Shown here: positions 54,002-62,477 of the stretch, one piece after another
Numbering within the stretch: the first letter of the stretch is position 1
How the letters are laid out: every line of letters starts with the position of its first letter
Source of the DNA: Treponema succinifaciens DSM 2489
GTDB lineage: Bacteria > Spirochaetota > Spirochaetia > Treponematales > Treponemataceae
Direction of reading: 5' to 3'
DNA length: 64,000 nt
Assembly: GCF_000195275.1 (NCBI RefSeq)
Contig: NC_015385.1
Location: 558,001 to 622,000 of the forward strand
Program-made: the position numbers and the translations under genes
Notes under the pieces: model-generated
The model's input: the letters and a program-made list of their open reading frames with translations, nothing else
The model's database searches: none
Told to the model about the DNA's origin: nothing

Positions 54002-55291
54002 ATGGAAATTAAGCGTGATGTGTATCTGGACAGACTTGTTTCGTCTATGTGGAACGGGCAGGTAAAAGTCATAACTGGAATCAGAAGATGTGGAAAGTCT
54101 TATCTTTTGCACGTCCTGTTCAAGAATTATCTGCTTGAAAAAGGAGCAATGCCAGAGAATATCATCTCCATTGAGCTTGATTTGCTTCGCGACATACGAT
54201 TTAGAAATCCGCTTGAGCTTTCCTCATTTGTTGTCAGCAGGATTAAGGATAAGGCAGAAAAATTTTATCTTTTTATTGATGAGATTCAGCTTTCGGATGA
54301 AGTTAAGAATCCTTACAATCCAGAAGGTAAAAAAATCACTTTTTATGATGTTCTGAATGATTTCCGTGAGTATCAAAATCTTGATGTTTACGTTACAGGC
54401 TCAAACTCAAAAATGCTTTCATCAGATATTCTTACAGAATTCCGCGGACGCAGCGATGAAATAAGGGTTCACCCGTTAAGCTTTGCAGAATTCTTGTCGG
54501 TGTATGACGGCGAAAAATCTGATGCGTTTGAGGAATACTGTTTTTACGGCGGGCTTCCTTTTGTGCTTTCCAAGAGTGATGAAGCGGGAAAAATGGAGTA
54601 TCTTTCCACGCTTTTTTCTGAGGTTTACATAAAAGATATTGTTGAGCGTAAAAAAATTGAGCGCGAGGATGTGCTTTCCAAGATTCTGAATTTAATCTGC
54701 TCTTCTGTCGGCTCTCTTACAAATCCAAGAAAAATTGCTGACACACTCCGCTCAAAAGAGAAAACTGAAGTTTCGGACGTTACTGTTTCTTCATATATAA
54801 AGCACCTTGAGGATGCGTTCCTGATTTCTGAGGCGAAGCGTTATGATGTTCGCGGAAAGTCCTATTTTGATTTTCCAAGCAAATTCTACTGCGAGGATGT
54901 GGGCTTAAGAAATGCGAGAATTGGATTCAGGCAGCAGGAGATGACGCATATCATGGAAAATGTGGTTTATAACGAGCTTAAAATTCGCGGATTTCTTGTT
55001 GATGTGGGTGTTGTGTATTCAAGGGAGCTGAACCAGAATAAAAATTCTGTGCGTGTTCCGCGCGAAATTGACTTTGTGGCTTCAAAAGGCGGAAAGAAAG
55101 TCTATGTCCAGTCGGCTTTCGCGTTGCAGACCGAAGAGAAAACAGCGTCAGAACTCAAGCCCTTTTCGCTCACAGGAGATTCATTCCCGAAAATAATTGT
55201 GCGCGGCGACATAAGAAAACGCTGGTACGATGAAAACGGCATTCTGAACATCGGAATCACAGATTTTCTGCTGGACAAAAACTTGTTTTAG
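54002..55291 (+). CDS. ATPase with AAA_14 and DUF4143 domains, paralogue inside the glycan locus
   Basis: The start is at ATG 54002 (MEIKRDVYLDRLV), 429 residues. Walker A VITGIRRCGKSYLL, Walker B FYLFIDEIQLSDEV, YVTGSNSKMLSSDILTEFRG, IGSLTNPRK-like VGSLTNPRKIADTL, and a C-terminal REIDFVASKG. It is clearly related to the gene at 47338-48588 along its whole length. It interrupts the polysaccharide operon after a cut glycosyltransferase, which suggests it arrived as a mobile or horizontally moved gene. Function unknown. Confidence 0.88.
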   Translation: MEIKRDVYLDRLVSSMWNGQVKVITGIRRCGKSYLLHVLFKNYLLEKGAMPENIISIELDLLRDIRFRNPLELSSFVVSRIKDKAEKFYLFIDEIQLSDEVKNPYNPEGKKITFYDVLNDFREYQNLDVYVTGSNSKMLSSDILTEFRGRSDEIRVHPLSFAEFLSVYDGEKSDAFEEYCFYGGLPFVLSKSDEAGKMEYLSTLFSEVYIKDIVERKKIEREDVLSKILNLICSSVGSLTNPRKIADTLRSKEKTEVSDVTVSSYIKHLEDAFLISEAKRYDVRGKSYFDFPSKFYCEDVGLRNARIGFRQQEMTHIMENVVYNELKIRGFLVDVGVVYSRELNQNKNSVRVPREIDFVASKGGKKVYVQSAFALQTEEKTASELKPFSLTGDSFPKIIVRGDIRKRWYDENGILNIGITDFLLDKNLF

Positions 55292-55535
55292 AAAGGCGAA
55301 ATTCAAAAATAGAAATCAGATAAAATCAATTCTCTTTTCAGCTAGAACGAGATGGCTGGAACAAAAAAATTAAAAATCGAAATTCTCCCCCTTTGGCGAA
55401 CAAGCGGCAGTTGCTCTTGTCTGTTGCATGGCTTTGCTTTGCTCAAATATCTTTACAACCAACGCTTTGGAAAATTTCTAAATAATATCGTCCATGTAAG
55501 AAAAAGTTATAAGTCATATTCAGGAAGAAAATAGA
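55292..55535 (+). other. Gap with a possible glycosyltransferase 3' remnant
   Basis: One frame (55352-55534) ends GKFLNNIVHVRKSYKSYSGR directly before the next ATG. It could be the tail of the glycosyltransferase whose start is at 53676, with the ATPase gene in between, but the middle part has no motif. No independent gene is supported. Confidence 0.3.
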
Positions 55536-56750
55536 ATGGAACTGATTTTTTATTTATTTTCTTTTTTAATGCTATATATTATTTGGACTCTTTTTAAGGA
55601 TTATCTTCACCCGGCTTTTATTACAGTTGTTGTATGGTTTGTTATTATATTTTCATATAACTATTTGATAAGAAAAACAGGTATATGGGTTTCTCTGTCT
55701 GATGGATTTTATCTTGTAATAATTGCATATATTTTATCATTTTGTATTTTTTCTGGATTTTATTCATCAAGAAAGTTTTGTATAAACACAGTTGAAACAG
55801 TTTCTTTTGGACTGATGCAAAAATTTTTTTTGTATGCATCTATTTTATTTTTATTTATTTCAAATGTTTACTATATAAAACTAATTAAGCATGTTGGATT
55901 CAGTTTATTGAGAGAAGAAACAGAGTTTGGTTCTTCTCTTCCAATCTATGTAAAACTTTCTTCATATTTTCTGCAGCCAGGAATTATAGTTTTCTTTCTT
56001 GGAATTACAAATTCTTCTAATCTGAAAAAATATAAGATTCATCTTTTTGTTCTTGCAGTTATGATTTTAATTTCTTTTTTTACATCAATGAACAAAGGCG
56101 GATTTTTTCAGCTTGCTGTTTGTATATTTTATTTCTTAAAAGTAAGCAACAAATTAAACAAAAAAACTTTTATTGCATTGGTATTGATACTCTTAGGATT
56201 TGTTATTACTTTGCAGTTTCTTAGGTCTGGAAATGAAACATCTAAGTCAAATTTTTTTACAAGATTTTTATATGTTTATTTTTTATCTCCTGCACCGGCT
56301 TTTGATGCTGTAGTTACAGGCAACAAAAATTTATATTCAGAGTATTTTGGATGTTGGACTCTTTCATTTTTTTACAGATTCATTAACAAACTTGGTGTTT
56401 GCAATGTTCTTCCTAGCACACTTCTAAAAAGTGAGAAATGGATTGGTGTTCCGTATGCAACAAATGTTTACACAATGCCTGGATATTTTTATATCGATTT
56501 TGGAATTATAGGAATTATTATTTGCGCGTTTCTATATGGAAGCATATTCGGAAAATTATATTCAGGAATTAAATACAAAAATTCTATTGATAAAAAAATC
56601 TTTTATGCTCTTTATCTTTATTGTCTTGTATTTCAGTTTTTTGGAGATTGGTTTTTCGGCTTTTTTAGTGTTACTTTGCAAACTTTATTTTGGCTTTTTG
56701 TTCTTACGTATAAATTTAAAAGTTATGCATTGAGGTTCAGGTATGATTGA
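55536..56750 (+). CDS. wzy: Polysaccharide polymerase (Wzy-like)
   Basis: This 404-residue protein has about ten to eleven transmembrane segments and a large loop in the C-terminal half (GNKNLYSEYFGCWTLSFFYR; PYATNVYTMPGYFYIDFGII), the usual layout of O-antigen polymerases. Sequence conservation in Wzy is low, so topology and context decide. It overlaps the next glycosyltransferase gene by 8 bp. It would polymerise the flipped repeat units at the periplasmic face. The base composition is more A/T-rich than in tagD-tagF, which suggests a separate origin. Confidence 0.85.
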   Translation: MELIFYLFSFLMLYIIWTLFKDYLHPAFITVVVWFVIIFSYNYLIRKTGIWVSLSDGFYLVIIAYILSFCIFSGFYSSRKFCINTVETVSFGLMQKFFLYASILFLFISNVYYIKLIKHVGFSLLREETEFGSSLPIYVKLSSYFLQPGIIVFFLGITNSSNLKKYKIHLFVLAVMILISFFTSMNKGGFFQLAVCIFYFLKVSNKLNKKTFIALVLILLGFVITLQFLRSGNETSKSNFFTRFLYVYFLSPAPAFDAVVTGNKNLYSEYFGCWTLSFFYRFINKLGVCNVLPSTLLKSEKWIGVPYATNVYTMPGYFYIDFGIIGIIICAFLYGSIFGKLYSGIKYKNSIDKKIFYALYLYCLVFQFFGDWFFGFFSVTLQTLFWLFVLTYKFKSYALRFRYD

Positions 56751-57663
56751 TATTCTTTTGGCAACATATAATGGAGAAAAGTATATAGATACTCAAATTT
56801 CAAGCATTGTGAATCAATCTTATTCAGCCTGGAAACTGTATATTCATGATGATGGAAGTTCCGATTCAACAGTTGAAAAAATAAAGCTTTGGACTTCTCG
56901 CGATTCTCGGATTGCTTTTATTGATGATGGCATAACATTTCATAATCCTGGTATGCATTTTATGCATCTTTTGAAGTTTTCTAAATCTGAATTGGTTTGT
57001 TTTGCTGACCAAGATGATTTGTGGCTAGAATATAAGCTTCAGAGAATGTTTGAATCGTTTGATAGGCAGACAAAAAATCCATATTTGCTTGTTTCAAACT
57101 GTTATTTATGGAATACAGAAAATAAAACTATTATTCCAAAAGTGAATTTTAATCAGGCATATTCTCTTGAAGAATTTTTATTCTTAAATGGCGGTCTTCA
57201 AGGGTGCGCAATGATGTTTAATTCTGAGTTAAGAAATATTGCTCTTTCTAGAAATGTTGAAAATCTTTATATGCATGATTATTTGATTTCTTTAATTGCT
57301 TTTACATTCGGAAAAGTTAAGTATTTAAGTGAGAATTTGTTTTTATATCGGCAGTATGAAAATAATGTTTCAGTTCATATCGAAATTAACAAAAATCATT
57401 ACAGAAAGCGAATATTGAGAAACCGCAAAATTCCTGTTGTTTTTGCTCCTGCATACAAAAATATTATGTCATTTTATCAGATTTTTAAAAACGAGATAGA
57501 TGAACCTAAGAAAAAAGTTTTTAAGCGATATTTGGAATTAAAAGACAAAAATTTAATAGTACGTTTTTTTAAAGTATTTTTTTCGAAATTTTCATTAGGA
57601 AAAAATGGTCATAATAAACTAGTTCTAAAAATGATTCTGAGAAAATTTTGGAGTAAATCATGA
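56743..57663 (+). CDS. Family 2 glycosyltransferase
   Basis: This 306-residue protein begins IDILLATYNGEKYIDTQISS, has HDDGSSDST and the metal site CFADQDDLW, and an ADQDD-containing loop typical of rhamnosyltransferase-like GT2 enzymes. It overlaps its neighbours on both sides by a few bases. It transfers a sugar to the growing repeat unit in the cytoplasm; donor and acceptor are unknown. Confidence 0.9.
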   Translation: MIDILLATYNGEKYIDTQISSIVNQSYSAWKLYIHDDGSSDSTVEKIKLWTSRDSRIAFIDDGITFHNPGMHFMHLLKFSKSELVCFADQDDLWLEYKLQRMFESFDRQTKNPYLLVSNCYLWNTENKTIIPKVNFNQAYSLEEFLFLNGGLQGCAMMFNSELRNIALSRNVENLYMHDYLISLIAFTFGKVKYLSENLFLYRQYENNVSVHIEINKNHYRKRILRNRKIPVVFAPAYKNIMSFYQIFKNEIDEPKKKVFKRYLELKDKNLIVRFFKVFFSKFSLGKNGHNKLVLKMILRKFWSKS

Positions 57664-58463
57664 ATAATAAAATAGACGTTTCTGTAGTTATCCCTGTTTA
57701 CAACGCAGAACAAACTATCGCCGAATGTGTTGATTCTGTTGTGAATGAAATGGTAGCGAATGGTCTGTCCTATGAAGTTATTTTGGTGGATGACGGAAGT
57801 ACAGATATCTCACTTGTATTGTGCAGACAGTTTGCTGAGACAAATCCTTGTATAAAAGTAATTGCTCAGAAAAATTCAGGTCCTTCTGTTGCAAGAAACA
57901 CAGGAATAAAAAATGCGAGCGGTGAATTCATTGCTTTAAATGATGCTGATGATAAATGGCTTTCTGGCAAAATGAAAATACAGATAGAAGAACTGCGTAA
58001 AAATACTGAAGTTGACTTAGTTTGTGCAAAATACGGCTCTTGTCGGCGGGCTGGAAAAAGAACAGATATTACATATAAAAAAGAGATGTTTCATAATTTT
58101 TTCAGCCCGCAGACAAGCGTCTTCCGCTTGTCTGCTCTTGTCTGCGGTTTTAATGAAAGTTTTAGCTATTCTGAAGATATGCGTTTTTTGTTGGATTTTA
58201 TGCAGCACGGAAAATGTGTGTATCTTCCTTTTTTAGCGACAGTTCCTGTTTTTTCTAAATGTGTTTTTGGCGAGGCTGGACTTTCTTCGCATATATGGAA
58301 AATGGAAAGCGGAGAACTTAAAAATATCTTGTTCGCAAAAAAGATTCATAAAATAAACATTCTAGTGATGCTGATTGCGATGTTATGGTCGTTGTTAAAA
58401 TTTTTTAGAAGAGCCGCAATTTCAGTTTTTATAAAAATCCGAAAAATCTTCAGGAGAAAATAA
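57660..58463 (+). CDS. Family 2 glycosyltransferase
   Basis: This 267-residue protein starts VSVVIPVYNAEQTIAECVDS, with VDDGSTD and the metal site LNDADDKWL, and GPSVARNTGIK between them. It is a GT-A fold enzyme; the C-terminus has a hydrophobic helix (ILVMLIAMLWSLLKFF). Near 58112-58136 the DNA contains the inverted repeat AGACAAGCG / CGCTTGTCT, possibly a small inserted element read in frame. It starts 4 bases inside the previous gene. Confidence 0.9.
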   Translation: MNNKIDVSVVIPVYNAEQTIAECVDSVVNEMVANGLSYEVILVDDGSTDISLVLCRQFAETNPCIKVIAQKNSGPSVARNTGIKNASGEFIALNDADDKWLSGKMKIQIEELRKNTEVDLVCAKYGSCRRAGKRTDITYKKEMFHNFFSPQTSVFRLSALVCGFNESFSYSEDMRFLLDFMQHGKCVYLPFLATVPVFSKCVFGEAGLSSHIWKMESGELKNILFAKKIHKINILVMLIAMLWSLLKFFRRAAISVFIKIRKIFRRK

Positions 58464-58464
58464 A

Positions 58465-58947
58465 ATGGGTGAAAATACTAGAAAAGTCCTTTTCCTTTCC
58501 AACACTGCCAATTTTTCAAAGTTCAATCTGCCTTATATGCGCTGGTTCAAGGAGCAGGGCTGGCAGGTTGACTATGCTTCCGCAGGCGAGGAGGAGGTTA
58601 AGGACTGCGATAATCAGTACACGATAAGCATCGCGCGCTCTCCGTTTTCATTTAGGAATTTCAAGGCGTACAGGCAGCTTAAAAAGATTCTGGCGGAAAA
58701 TCATTATGATATTCTGCACTGCCACACGCCTATGGGAGGAGTTCTAGGGCGGCTCGCGGCTAAGAAACTCTGGAAGCGGCACAAAATCAAGGTTATTTAC
58801 ACTGCGCACGGATTTCATTTTTACAAAGGTGCGCCGGTCTTGAATTGGCTTTTGTATTATCCAATGGAAAAATGGCTTTCGCACTGCACTGATGTGATTG
58901 TAACAATAAACGAGGAAGACTATGAGCGTGCAAAAAAATCATTCTAA
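58465..58947 (+). CDS. Glycosyltransferase family 4, N-terminal half (frame broken)
   Basis: This 160-residue ORF is the acceptor-binding domain of a GT-B enzyme: VLFLSNTANFSKFNLPYMRW, HYDILHCHTPMGGVLGR, VIYTAHGFHFYKGAPVLNW, and ends DVIVTINEEDYERAKKSF just before a stop at 58945. The donor-binding half follows in another frame (58922-59713). Removing one T at 58945 would join them into a single ~415-residue protein, so this is one gene with a one-base interruption. Confidence 0.85.
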   Translation: MGENTRKVLFLSNTANFSKFNLPYMRWFKEQGWQVDYASAGEEEVKDCDNQYTISIARSPFSFRNFKAYRQLKKILAENHYDILHCHTPMGGVLGRLAAKKLWKRHKIKVIYTAHGFHFYKGAPVLNWLLYYPMEKWLSHCTDVIVTINEEDYERAKKSF

Positions 58948-59713
58948 AAAAATGTGTCATGCTGAAGCTGTTTCAGCATCTGTTTTAAAAGAGATTCCGA
59001 ATCCAAGCGAGCAGAAAACTGCTCGAGTTCGGAATGACAAAAGTGTTGAGATTTTCAAGATTGACGGCGTTGGAGTGAACCTTTCAAGATTTCACCCTTG
59101 CACTTTTGAAGAAAAAAATACGTTGAGGGCGGATCTTGGATATTCTGAAAAGGATTATATCATCACGGTTGTTGCGGAACTGAACAAAAATAAGAACCAG
59201 ATTATGCTTGTGAAGTCCGTTCCAGAGCTTGCAAAAATTATTCCGAATCTGAAAATTCTACTGATAGGAAAAGAGACTCTTCCGATTGTACGCGAATTTG
59301 TTCAAAAGGAAAAACTTGAAAAATACGTGGAATTCTTAGGCTACAGGCGCGATGTCGAAAAACTCACGATGATGAGTGATGTGGCGTTTTCCGCAAGTCT
59401 TCGGGAAGGTCTTCCTGTGAACATTATAGAGGCAATGGCGTGTGGTCTGCCAGTTGTTGTAAGCGACAACCGCGGACACCGTTCGCTGATAAAGGACAAG
59501 GAAACAGGCTTTATTTTCAGCCCGAAATCAGAAAAGAAAATGACAGATGCGATTATTCTTCTATATAAAAATCCTTTGCTGCGTGAGGAAATGGGCAGGC
59601 GGAATGTTGAGGAAGCGAAGAGATATTCGGTTGATATTGCAGTGGAGAAAATGGCAGAAATATACAACGAGGTCATTTCTGAAAATGTCGGGGGGGGGAC
59701 AACTGTAGAGTAG
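58922..59713 (+). CDS. Glycosyltransferase family 4, C-terminal half
   Basis: This frame of up to 263 residues contains the donor domain: GVNLSRFHPCTFEEKN, ITVVAELNKNKNQIMLVK, FLGYRRDVEKLTMMSDV, and the EX7E motif EGLPVNIIEAMACGLPVVVS. The first ~40 residues come from a dispersed repeat inserted between the two halves (CHAEAVSASVLKEIPNPSEQ). The C-terminus reads through a G9 tract (Gly-Gly-Gly). Without the N-terminal half it should not be active alone. Confidence 0.85.
   Translation: MSVQKNHSKKMCHAEAVSASVLKEIPNPSEQKTARVRNDKSVEIFKIDGVGVNLSRFHPCTFEEKNTLRADLGYSEKDYIITVVAELNKNKNQIMLVKSVPELAKIIPNLKILLIGKETLPIVREFVQKEKLEKYVEFLGYRRDVEKLTMMSDVAFSASLREGLPVNIIEAMACGLPVVVSDNRGHRSLIKDKETGFIFSPKSEKKMTDAIILLYKNPLLREEMGRRNVEEAKRYSVDIAVEKMAEIYNEVISENVGGGTTVE
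58955..59039 (+). repeat. 85-bp dispersed element inside the glycosyltransferase gene
   Basis: The element starts TGTCATGCTGAA and ends TTCGGAATGACA, so its ends are imperfect inverted repeats; inside are further dyads (AGCAGAAAACTGCT). Read in frame it gives CHAEAVSASVLKEIPNPSEQ. Such TGTCATGCTGAA-type elements are known to be scattered through many bacterial genomes and sometimes sit in genes. Confidence 0.75.
59690..59698 (+). repeat. G9 homopolymer near the 3' end of the glycosyltransferase gene
   Basis: Nine G in a row in an otherwise A/T-rich region. At present the frame ends GGGTTVE and stop. One more G moves the end to a TGA that overlaps the next gene's ATG (TGATG at 59758-59762); one fewer gives a stop at 59706. 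A typical slippage tract. Confidence 0.9.
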
Positions 59714-59759
59714 TTTTGCAGTTCTGCTTGCCTTCATTCTTGAATGTGGAGGCTGCGTG

Positions 59760-60413
59760 ATGAAAAAACATGCTCAGGTTTTCATGATGGACGGAGTGGG
59801 AATAAACCTTGAAAAATTCAAGGCTGTTTCTCCTAAAGAGAAACTTGCGCTCCTCTCAAAATACAAATACGATTCCAGCGATTTCATAATCCTTTACATT
59901 GCGGAGTTTATTCCGCGGAAAGACCACGAGTTTTTCATAAAAAACATTCCGGAGCTGAAAAAGCGGATTCCGAATCTGAAAGTCATAATGCCAGGACGAG
60001 GCGTTCAGCTGAAGGAAATGAAAATTCTTGCCGTGAATCTTGAGGTTGATGACATTATTTGGTTTCCCGGCTACAGAAAGGACATAAATCTGCTGTGTGC
60101 GATTTCCGACCTTTACGTTACGACAAGCCGGCAGGAAGGTCTTCCAATCAGCGTGATTGAGGCGATGGCGAGTGGTCTTCCGATTGTGGCAAGCAGTATC
60201 CGCGGTCAGACCGATGCCGTTTTGCCCGGACGGAACGGAGAACTTTATCAGCTGGATAACAACTCTGACTTTATGGAAAAGATTCTGGAACTTTACAAAA
60301 ATCCCATGCTTAGGGCGGAAATGCGAAAGAACAATATAGAAGATTCTAGAAAATATTCGGTTGATATTGCCGTAAAGAAGATGGCGGAGATTTACGGGGA
60401 GTGCGTGAGATAA
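59760..60413 (+). CDS. Glycosyltransferase family 4 donor domain only
   Basis: The start is at ATG 59760, with GGAGG seven bases upstream, 217 residues. It matches only the C-terminal half of the preceding enzyme: GVGINLEKFKAVSPKEK, IAEFIPRKDHEFF, FPGYRKDINLLCAISDL, EGLPISVIEAMASGLPIVAS, and the shared end KYSVDIAVKKMAEIYGE. No acceptor domain exists for it. It may be a relic, a donor for recombination with the preceding gene, or a domain that works in trans. Confidence 0.8.
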   Translation: MKKHAQVFMMDGVGINLEKFKAVSPKEKLALLSKYKYDSSDFIILYIAEFIPRKDHEFFIKNIPELKKRIPNLKVIMPGRGVQLKEMKILAVNLEVDDIIWFPGYRKDINLLCAISDLYVTTSRQEGLPISVIEAMASGLPIVASSIRGQTDAVLPGRNGELYQLDNNSDFMEKILELYKNPMLRAEMRKNNIEDSRKYSVDIAVKKMAEIYGECVR

Positions 60414-60523
60414 TTCTTTAAATTTAATATCGATTTTACTATCAATTTTATCTTGACTTATAAATAATTTAATATTATTTTGCAACAAAATAATTATAAT
60501 TCGTAAAAAATAGGAGACTTTCT

Positions 60524-61048
60524 ATGTTTATGGAAATAAAAAATTTAGATTTCTATAATTCATACAATGGTCGTTTTTTAACTAGTTGCCAAATAAAAAT
60601 CATAAAAGATCCTCAAAAAAACACTGTTGTTGAAATTATTCAGCATCCTATAGCCAAGGTCACTACAATAACCAATACAATTGATTCGTTGGCCAAACAT
60701 GAAATTAAAGAGTTTAGCGTCAAGAATGAAATTTGCAATAAGATAAAAAATGCTTCGTTTTCTAGCGTGTCGAATTTAATTATAAATTTATTTGATTTTA
60801 ATATGAAAGTGTTTCTTTGTAATTTACTAAAGCAGTTTTTTTCATTTTTTGTTTCAAGTTTGCACAATAAAAAAAATATAATTTGGGTTGAATATTATCC
60901 AGCAGGAGTCTATTTCTTTGAAGAAGACAGATATGCGATAGTTTCTTTTGATAAAAATTATAATAATCCTCAATGGGAGCATTTATCGTTAGAAGATTTG
61001 TCTAAAAGAACTGGTTATGATAAATCAAATTTCGCTCTTTCTGCTTGA
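60524..61048 (+). CDS. Unknown protein
   Basis: This 174-residue protein starts at ATG 60524, behind AGGAG. It has two strand-rich stretches (RFLTSCQIKIIKDPQ; IIWVEYYPAGVYFFEEDRYA) around a hydrophobic middle that may be a membrane hairpin (VFLCNLLKQFFSFFVSSL). Very A/T-rich. No family recognised. It is separate from the glycan operon and from the DUF262 gene by more than 100 bp on each side. Confidence 0.55.
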   Translation: MFMEIKNLDFYNSYNGRFLTSCQIKIIKDPQKNTVVEIIQHPIAKVTTITNTIDSLAKHEIKEFSVKNEICNKIKNASFSSVSNLIINLFDFNMKVFLCNLLKQFFSFFVSSLHNKKNIIWVEYYPAGVYFFEEDRYAIVSFDKNYNNPQWEHLSLEDLSKRTGYDKSNFALSA

Positions 61049-61223
61049 CTATGAGAATTGAACTGTATAATTCTTTCAAGTTTGTGAGAAAAAAAATGGA
61101 CAGTCTTTCTGTTGTTTTTTTTGCATTGACAATTTAATTACGTGTAGAAAATTATCTGGAGAATCAAATAAATTCTGGAAATGAAACTTTTGACTAGAAT
61201 ACATATCTGAAGAGAGGCATAAA

Positions 61224-62471
61224 ATGGAGAATAGAATATATTATGGGGAATATTCCTTAAAACATTGGATTGAAATGTTGTTAAAAAAGAAAATAACTTT
61301 GCCTGAATATCAGCGAAGTTATTTGTGGGATGAAAAAGCTGTTAAAAGATTTATTAAATCATTAGAGGATAAACAATTTATTCCTCCAGTAACTATTGCT
61401 CATTATAAAATTGAGAATGATGATAACGAAACTAATCTTATATTGGATGGACAGCAGAGACTCACTTCTTTGTTACTTGCTGCAATAGATTCTTTTCCAG
61501 ATAGAAATAAATTTGAAAAAGCAGAAGATATAACAAAAAGTGAAGATGACAGTATGGATAATGATAATTCTGATAAAACTACACCTATTAAGTGGACATT
61601 TAATCAGCTGCTTGAATTAGGAAATAATATAGAAAGTATTAAAAACAAAGCAAAAGATTCTGATAAGTATAACTCATTAAAAATTAAAGATAAGATTGAT
61701 AATGAATTCTTGGAAAATACTTTTTTAGGCTTTTCTTACATAGTTCCTGATTCTGATAAAAAAGACGAAGTCCAGAAGTCTTTTTCAAAAACTTTTAGAG
61801 AGATAAATTATTTTGGAAAGTCTTTGTCTGCCCAAGAAAGTCGACGTTCATTGTACTTTATGAATGATAAATATAAAGATTTTTTAGATGGCAAGATAGA
61901 TAATGAAGATGTATTGTGTTCTCTGACTATTACTGAAAATATGCAATCCACTAAAATTGACTTTATACGTTATCTTTCAATTCTATCACAATATAAAGCT
62001 CAATGTTCTGCCTGGAATGTTCTGAAATACTATTCATCTTATGCATCACGAGAAGCTTTCTATGTTGATTATGTTTCATTTATTGTTAATCTTGAACAGG
62101 AAAGTCATGAAGATAAATTTAATAATTTTGATATGGAAAAAATATTTCCAAATGAATGTTGGAAAGAACGATTTAAAACTCTAAAAGCAACAACTGCTGA
62201 ATTAAAGAGTAAAATAGATTTATCGAAAGGTAAAAGCAAGAGTAGTTTTGATTCATGGATAGACGCAGATTATTATCTTTTTGGCTTGATTTATTATGTT
62301 CTTTTTGAAAACTTAAGAATTAAGCTAAGCAATTCATTGATTAATGAATTACAAACTGCTATAGATGAAAAAAGAAAGGATAATTCATATTCAAGAAGCC
62401 CAAATAGATTAGGAAATCTTAGAGCTCGCTTAAATGATTCTATTCAAATATATAAAAATTATACGGAATAG
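61224..62471 (+). CDS. DUF262-domain protein (GmrS-like NTPase/nuclease half)
   Basis: This 415-residue protein has the DUF262 core: LKKKITLPEYQRSYLWDEKA at ~25-43, FIPPVTIAHYK, and the ParB/Srx-type motif LILDGQQRLTSLLLAAI near 80. An Asp/Ser-rich insertion is followed by FGKSLSAQESRRSLYFMN, a conserved element of the family. Relatives include GmrSD and other phage-defence proteins. It is 6 bp upstream of a HEPN-like gene; the low G+C and lack of other partners suggest a two-gene mobile defence module. Confidence 0.88.
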   Translation: MENRIYYGEYSLKHWIEMLLKKKITLPEYQRSYLWDEKAVKRFIKSLEDKQFIPPVTIAHYKIENDDNETNLILDGQQRLTSLLLAAIDSFPDRNKFEKAEDITKSEDDSMDNDNSDKTTPIKWTFNQLLELGNNIESIKNKAKDSDKYNSLKIKDKIDNEFLENTFLGFSYIVPDSDKKDEVQKSFSKTFREINYFGKSLSAQESRRSLYFMNDKYKDFLDGKIDNEDVLCSLTITENMQSTKIDFIRYLSILSQYKAQCSAWNVLKYYSSYASREAFYVDYVSFIVNLEQESHEDKFNNFDMEKIFPNECWKERFKTLKATTAELKSKIDLSKGKSKSSFDSWIDADYYLFGLIYYVLFENLRIKLSNSLINELQTAIDEKRKDNSYSRSPNRLGNLRARLNDSIQIYKNYTE

Positions 62472-62477
62472 CAGGCT

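Noticed and set aside
59856-60488. 210-residue minus-strand frame opposite a glycosyltransferase gene
   Set aside because: The plus strand has clear GT4 motifs; the antisense frame has none and no start signal.
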